64,000 bases of DNA from Chryseobacterium cucumeris (GTDB lineage Bacteria > Bacteroidota > Bacteroidia > Flavobacteriales > Weeksellaceae): the NCBI RefSeq assembly GCF_001593385.1, contig NZ_LUVZ01000034.1:310001-374000 (forward strand), in the 5' to 3' direction. Positions 59,489 through 64,000 of the stretch are shown here, piece after piece (position 1 is the first letter of the stretch; each line of letters opens with the position of its first letter). Below the pieces are notes generated by a model, which saw only the letters and a program-made list of their open reading frames with translations, made no database searches and was not told where the DNA came from. The position numbers and the translations under genes were made by a program.

Positions 59489-61753
59489 ATGAAATTTAAG
59501 ATACTCTTAGCATTATTTTTTGTCAATATAATACAGGCACAGAAGTTTTACTTTCCGAAAGCAGCAACAACAGATTCTGTGATTTTGGAAAAACAAATTC
59601 CCGAACTTGCTTTAAAGGTGATTACTGAATATCAGTCTCCTAAGAACAAACCGAAGTATATACTCACGTTTTTAGATAATCTGTTCCGTTTACAACTTGC
59701 GGCAAAGGATTACAAAAATTCCATTACAAGTTTAACCGATTACCGTAAGGAATATGCAGATCATAATATGGCAGGGAACAAATATCTTGCTCATGAAATC
59801 TACAGTATAGCCAGGCTGATGGAAAAGGATAAAAATATTCCGTTTCCAGATGCTCTTCAAGCGGCTTTTACTACAAGATATGAAAGTTTATCCGAGCCAC
59901 TGACTGCCAAAGTAGGACCTACCCTGGATATTGATTCAGATGTAAGGGATCATAAAAAAAGGCTGAAAGCAGCACTTGACAAACAAAAAGATAAGGATAG
60001 TATAGACTATGCTTCCGCTCTGGCTTTATGTAAAAACTATGTCAATTATAAGACCTACTCAAGCATCAAACCCCAGATTATGCAGCTTTTTAAAGTAAAG
60101 GAGCAGGAGAAATTCATCATCGAATCCAAAATACTTACTTTAAAAAAAGGAACAAAACTCACCATTACAATTGTACGAAAAAAAGAAAACACCTCTCCTC
60201 TTCCCGTTATACTTACCAATAATATTTATGCCGGAGAATTTGTAGATGCAGGGATGGGGAAAAGAGCAGCTGTTTACAATTATGTAGGAGCTGTGGTTAA
60301 TACTCGTGGAAAGAGAGACAGCAATGACCCCAATCATCCATTTGAAGATGAAGCGCAGGATCTTTATGAAGTCATAGACTGGGTAAGCAAGCAACCGTGG
60401 AGCAATGGTAAAGTAGGAATGATAGGCGGAAGTTATTTAGGATTCAGCCAATGGGCAGCTGCCAAAAAGCTGCACCCGGCTTTGAAAACCATTGTGCCTC
60501 AGGTTTCGGTAGGAATCGGAATAGATTATCCTTCTCAGAATAATGTCTTCAAGGGCTATATGCTCCAGTGGATTCAGTATGTCACCAATAATAAGCTGAC
60601 CGATGAAGCAAGCTTCAATAATGATACAAAATGGGACTCTATCAATACAGCATGGTACAAAAGCGGCAGATCATTCAGAGCCCTTGATTCTTTAAGCGGG
60701 AAGCCCAATACAATATTCCAACGATGGCTGGATCATCCCGGTTATGATAAATACTGGCAAAACATGGTCCCTTACAAAAAAGAATTTGCCAAAATAAACA
60801 TTCCTGTTTTAACGACTACAGGCTATTATGATGCTGATCAGATCGGAGCATTGTATTATTATAAAGAACATCACAAATACAACAAAAATCCTAACCATTA
60901 TTTAGTGATAGGACCTTATGATCATGCAGCAGCTCAAAGCTATGGAAATAATTATGTTTATGTTTTCGGTTATGGGAATCTACTCATAGATCCTGTAGCC
61001 AGAATAAGTATTGATAAACTTGCTTTTTCATGGTTCGATTATATTCTGAAGGATGGCAAAAAACCGGAACTTCTGAAAGATAAAGTCAATTTTCAGATCA
61101 TGAACAGTAATACATGGAAACATGTTCCTACTCTTGATAAAATGCACTCATCTTCTCTTAAATTTTATCTTCAGGATCGTAAAAACGGTTCTTCAGTTTT
61201 TGAGAAACCCGGAACTAAACAATTTACCCAACAGACGGTTGACTTTAAAGACAGAAATCCGAAATATCTTTATCATACAGTAAGCAAACAGGATAGTGTG
61301 TATGTAACCAATTCTATTTATTTTGAAAGTGAAATTCTGGAAAAGGATATTACAATAAGCGGAAATTTATCCGGAATATTCAACGTTTCCATCAACAAAA
61401 AGGATTTTGATCCCAAAACCCTATTATATCAGGTGCAGCCTGATGGTAAGGTATTTTTACTGTCTACACATCTTACCCGAGCCAGCTATGCAAAAAACAA
61501 TTCCAAACGTCATCTGCTTAAACCTGGCAAAAAGGAGCAGATCCCAATCAAAAACTCATTTTTCATCAGCAAAAAAATAGAAAAAGGAAGCAAACTGGTC
61601 TTATTGGTAGGAGTTAATAAAAATAAGAACTGGCAGGTCAATTATGGCACAGGAAAAAATGTAAGTGATGAAACTATAAAAGATGCAGGTGAGCCTTTGG
61701 AAATAAAATGGTACAACGACAGTTATGTGGAAATTCCCATTTATAAAGAGTAA
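59489..61753 (+). CDS. exported CocE/NonD-type serine hydrolase (S15 peptidase-like), copy 2
   Basis: 754 residues, paralogous along its whole length to the gene at 57069. Signal peptide MKFKILLALFFVNIIQAQ; triad Ser315 (GGSYLG), Asp448 (TTGYYDADQ) and His479 (GPYDHAA). Differences cluster in the N-terminal helical part and around a loop near 485-495 (YGNNYVYVFGYGNLL), where nine extra residues lie close to the active site, so substrate range may differ. The 182-base gap contains a leader GTGATACTTTTC...CAGCTC.AAA resembling the leader of copy 1, so gene and leader were duplicated together. Confidence 0.9.
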   Translation: MKFKILLALFFVNIIQAQKFYFPKAATTDSVILEKQIPELALKVITEYQSPKNKPKYILTFLDNLFRLQLAAKDYKNSITSLTDYRKEYADHNMAGNKYLAHEIYSIARLMEKDKNIPFPDALQAAFTTRYESLSEPLTAKVGPTLDIDSDVRDHKKRLKAALDKQKDKDSIDYASALALCKNYVNYKTYSSIKPQIMQLFKVKEQEKFIIESKILTLKKGTKLTITIVRKKENTSPLPVILTNNIYAGEFVDAGMGKRAAVYNYVGAVVNTRGKRDSNDPNHPFEDEAQDLYEVIDWVSKQPWSNGKVGMIGGSYLGFSQWAAAKKLHPALKTIVPQVSVGIGIDYPSQNNVFKGYMLQWIQYVTNNKLTDEASFNNDTKWDSINTAWYKSGRSFRALDSLSGKPNTIFQRWLDHPGYDKYWQNMVPYKKEFAKINIPVLTTTGYYDADQIGALYYYKEHHKYNKNPNHYLVIGPYDHAAAQSYGNNYVYVFGYGNLLIDPVARISIDKLAFSWFDYILKDGKKPELLKDKVNFQIMNSNTWKHVPTLDKMHSSSLKFYLQDRKNGSSVFEKPGTKQFTQQTVDFKDRNPKYLYHTVSKQDSVYVTNSIYFESEILEKDITISGNLSGIFNVSINKKDFDPKTLLYQVQPDGKVFLLSTHLTRASYAKNNSKRHLLKPGKKEQIPIKNSFFISKKIEKGSKLVLLVGVNKNKNWQVNYGTGKNVSDETIKDAGEPLEIKWYNDSYVEIPIYKE

Positions 61754-61820
61754 ATTCTTTTGTTTGCGCATTTTTCCCCAAATGTTTTTAACAACTGTTA
61801 ACATCAAAATAAAAAATCAT

Positions 61821-61828
61821 TACATTTG
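61821..61828 (+). promoter_or_regulatory. -7 promoter element of the transporter gene
   Basis: TACATTTG matches TAnnTTTG, 29 bases before the ATG at 61858. A near-palindrome TTAACAACTGTTAA lies about 20 bases upstream of it. Confidence 0.55.
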
Positions 61829-61857
61829 CTTTTTTTCAAATCAAATATAGTTATTGA

Positions 61858-63540
61858 ATGAGTCAACTTTTTAGAAGAAAAATCTATTCAGATACAGATA
61901 CATCAACAGGGCTTTTAAGAGTCTTAGGGGTATGGGACATTGTATTTTTTGGTATTGCGGCCATTATTGGAGCTGGGAGTTTCAGCAGTTTGGGAGAAGC
62001 CGTTTTCAGAGGCGGTCCCGGTGTAATACTACTCTATTTGATTTGTGGCTTTGCCTGTGGGTTTACCGCTTTATGCTACGCTGAATTTGCCAGCAGAATT
62101 CCTACGGCAGGTTCTGCCTACACATATGCTTATGCCAGTTTTGGGGAATTGATTGCATGGGTTATCGGCTGGGCTCTGATCATGGAATATTCTTTCGGGA
62201 ATATTTACGTAGCTTTTTCCTGGTCAGATTATTTCACCAGCTTCTTAGGACGTCTCGGAATGCATATCCCTGATTATCTTACCTGCAGCTATACCGAAGC
62301 CAGAAAAGCCGTTCAATATGGTTCAGAAAACAAGGAACTCTTAAATGCATGGAAGACCGCTCCATTAATCGGAAGTTTGAAATTCATTGTAGATATTCCG
62401 GCATTGGTTATTAACGGTTTGATTACATGGCTTTGTTATGTAGGAGTAAAAGAAAGTAAAAACTTCAATAACTCTCTGGTTATCTTGAAACTTGGAGTAA
62501 TTATATTGGTTATACTGGTTGGTTTTGCGTATATCAATACTGAAAACTGGACACCGGTAAGCCCGACAACCGGAACCCCATCCTTCATGCCGAATGGTTT
62601 TGCCGGAGTAATGAGTGCCGTATCCGGAGTATTCTTCGCCTATATCGGATTTGATGCTTTAAGTGTTCTTTCTGAAGAGACTAAAGACCCACAAAAGACT
62701 TTACCAAAAGGAATGATCATCTCTCTTGTGCTGTGTACTGTGATCTATATTGCTTTGACATTGGTCTTAACAGGAATGGTAGATTACAAAAAATTTGATG
62801 GTGTGGGAGATCCGCTTTCATTTATATTTGAAAAAACGAATGCCAATGTAGCCTGGATGGAGCTTGTAGTTTCCTTCGTTGCAATTGTTGCCATTACTAC
62901 CGTATTATTGGTTTTCCAGATGGGACAGCCGAGAATATGGTATGCCATGAGCCGTGACGGACTGATGCCTGCAAGATTTCAAAAAGTACATCCTAAGTAT
63001 AAAACGCCATCCTACGCAACGATCGTTACGGGAATTGTGGTAGGTATTCCTATCCTGTTTACAGATAAAACTTTCATCCTTGATTTTACCAGTATCGGAA
63101 CTATTTTCGCTTTTGTACTGGTATGTGCCGGGGTACTAATGCTTCCAGCTAAAGAAAAAATTAAAGGCAGATTCCACCTTCCTTACGTGAATGGTAAAAT
63201 CATTTTCCCTGTCATTTTCATTGGAGGTTTACTGGCTTTCTACCAATGGCAGCCTGAGTTTTTTGATAATCTGATGAACTGGTCAGACCCTAATGAAGGA
63301 GAATTCAGAGCTTCTATTTTCTTTTTTATTATCATCAACCTGATTCTATGTATCGTAGCTTTTATCAAGAATTTATCATTAATTCCATTGATTGGTTTAA
63401 GTTCATGTCTGTATCTTCTTACAGGAATGAGCCATGAGAACTGGTTCTGGTTCGGAATGTGGTTCCTGATCGGTATGGTAATTTATTTCTGCTACGGATA
63501 TAAAAACAGTAAGCTTGGAAAAGAGTTAAAAGACAGCTAA
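61858..63540 (+). CDS. APC-family amino-acid transporter (CAT-like)
   Basis: 560 residues of an inner-membrane permease with about 12 to 14 helices. The first helix has IAAIIGAGSFSSLG, the family's substrate-binding glycine-rich break, followed by the amphipathic AEFASRIPTAGSAYTYAY motif. Helix six has GVFFAYIGFDALSVLSEETKDPQKTLP, the conserved CAT/APC loop. The length and the two extra C-terminal helices (IIINLILCIVAFI, WFGMWFLIGMVIYFCYGY) fit the cationic amino-acid transporter group. Its position after two exported peptidases suggests uptake of released amino acids, an inference only. A terminator hairpin follows. Confidence 0.93.
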   Translation: MSQLFRRKIYSDTDTSTGLLRVLGVWDIVFFGIAAIIGAGSFSSLGEAVFRGGPGVILLYLICGFACGFTALCYAEFASRIPTAGSAYTYAYASFGELIAWVIGWALIMEYSFGNIYVAFSWSDYFTSFLGRLGMHIPDYLTCSYTEARKAVQYGSENKELLNAWKTAPLIGSLKFIVDIPALVINGLITWLCYVGVKESKNFNNSLVILKLGVIILVILVGFAYINTENWTPVSPTTGTPSFMPNGFAGVMSAVSGVFFAYIGFDALSVLSEETKDPQKTLPKGMIISLVLCTVIYIALTLVLTGMVDYKKFDGVGDPLSFIFEKTNANVAWMELVVSFVAIVAITTVLLVFQMGQPRIWYAMSRDGLMPARFQKVHPKYKTPSYATIVTGIVVGIPILFTDKTFILDFTSIGTIFAFVLVCAGVLMLPAKEKIKGRFHLPYVNGKIIFPVIFIGGLLAFYQWQPEFFDNLMNWSDPNEGEFRASIFFFIIINLILCIVAFIKNLSLIPLIGLSSCLYLLTGMSHENWFWFGMWFLIGMVIYFCYGYKNSKLGKELKDS

Positions 63541-63561
63541 ATAAGCATTTAATAAAATTGC

Positions 63562-63630
63562 GAAAAGGCAAAATAGCAAAGAGGTTAATCCCGTTGGAAA
63601 TACTGATTCGCTGTTTTGCCTTTTTCTTTT
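63562..63630 (+). terminator. terminator after the transporter
   Basis: GAAAAGGCAAAATAGC (63562-63577) pairs with GCTGTTTTGCCTTTTTC (63610-63626) with one wobble around a 32-base loop and runs into TTTT. Confidence 0.7.
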
Positions 63631-63697
63631 TCAGGCTCGTTTAAAAATCGGCAGCATTATTGCTTTGACTTCAACAGAATCAACAAACTATATCGCC

Positions 63698-64000
63698 ATG
63701 GCCGAAAGAATCAAAACATACAGAGAATTTTATCAGTTTTATCTTACTGAGCATAGTAAAACAGGAACCCGCATTTTCCATTTTATCGGAACATTTTTAG
63801 TATTTTTCGTAATATGGTATGTCATCAGTTCCGGAAAAGAAAGATTTCTATGGTATATTCCAATTGTAGGCTACGGATTTGCCTGGTTCAGCCACGCCGT
63901 GATTGAGAAGAATAAGCCGGCTACTTTTAAATATCCTTTATGGTCTTTAATCTCAGATTTCAGACTGTTTTTTGAACTATTAATCGGGAAGCAGAAATTC
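63698..64000 (+). CDS. Mpo1/DUF962-family membrane protein, N-terminal part (runs off right edge)
   Basis: 101 codons from the ATG at 63698 are open to the window end. The sequence begins MAERIKTYREFYQFYLTEH and has HSKTGTRIFHFIGT, two membrane helices (FLVFFVIWYVIS and IPIVGYGFAWFSHAVIE), and KNKPATFKYPLWSLISDF. These are the conserved blocks of the Mpo1-like (DUF962) family, in yeast an iron-dependent dioxygenase of 2-hydroxy fatty acids. The histidines in both blocks fit the metal-binding set. Bacterial function is not established. Stop and C-terminus are outside the window. Confidence 0.85.
   Translation, partial: MAERIKTYREFYQFYLTEHSKTGTRIFHFIGTFLVFFVIWYVISSGKERFLWYIPIVGYGFAWFSHAVIEKNKPATFKYPLWSLISDFRLFFELLIGKQKF

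Noticed and set aside
1..64000. CRISPR arrays, prophage or conjugative element
   Set aside because: No regularly spaced direct repeats, Cas genes, integrase, phage structural operon or transfer genes were found. The tail-fibre-like proteins have signal peptides and chromosomal context, so they are not phage genes.

Overview
The window looks like chromosomal DNA of a Flavobacteriales bacterium, most likely Chryseobacterium or a close relative in Weeksellaceae. The reasons are the AT-rich composition, several secreted proteins ending in type IX secretion (T9SS) sorting domains of types A and B, GEVED and fibronectin III modules, Bacteroidota-type promoters (TTTG, about 17-21 bases, then TAnnTTTG), and starts without Shine-Dalgarno sequences. 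The genus is inferred from gene style, not from a marker gene.

Layout. 0-2.4 kb: oxidative pentose-phosphate genes (gnd, then partial zwf) and a small unknown gene. 2.5-12 kb: a LuxR-type regulator divergent from an operon of two very large T9SS-secreted surface proteins and a small exported protein. 11.9-12.6 kb: a collapsed copy of a divergent 'regulator / secreted protein' module. 12.6-17.4 kb: the intact version (TPR-LuxR regulator and exported reprolysin-like metalloprotease). 17.3-18.9 kb: repeated CTGCAGG hairpins and a secreted SGNH hydrolase. 19-24.3 kb: a stress/redox block with two SDR oxidoreductases, HxlR and TetR regulators with visible operators, an exported epoxide hydrolase and Ohr. 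24.3-31 kb: membrane proteins, an Omp85-like barrel, a frameshifted small membrane gene, a stand-alone SF1 helicase and a small secreted protein.

31-51 kb is the most unusual part. It holds two paralogous hybrid signalling modules (beta-propeller/Y_Y_Y sensor kinase plus NarL-type response regulator). Also here are three exported surface proteins with a GINT..P....DVNG-type N-terminus, two copies of a paired small HTH gene cassette next to two of those surface genes, a six-TM LuxR regulator, and an exported catalase with its ankyrin partner. An 18-base dyad, consensus TGTAGTTTWWAAACTACA, recurs at four intergenic sites in this stretch: upstream of both kinases, upstream of one surface gene, and between the catalase and a lipoprotein. 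I read this as one duplicated signal-to-surface system under a shared regulator. The shared dyad and repeated gene order are visible; the functional link is inference.

51.4-64 kb: tRNA-Arg(UCG), an envelope operon (TPR protein, lipoprotein, outer-membrane barrel), tandem exported S15/CocE-type peptidases, an APC amino-acid transporter and a partial Mpo1/DUF962 gene. No CRISPR array, rRNA, prophage or intact insertion sequence was seen.
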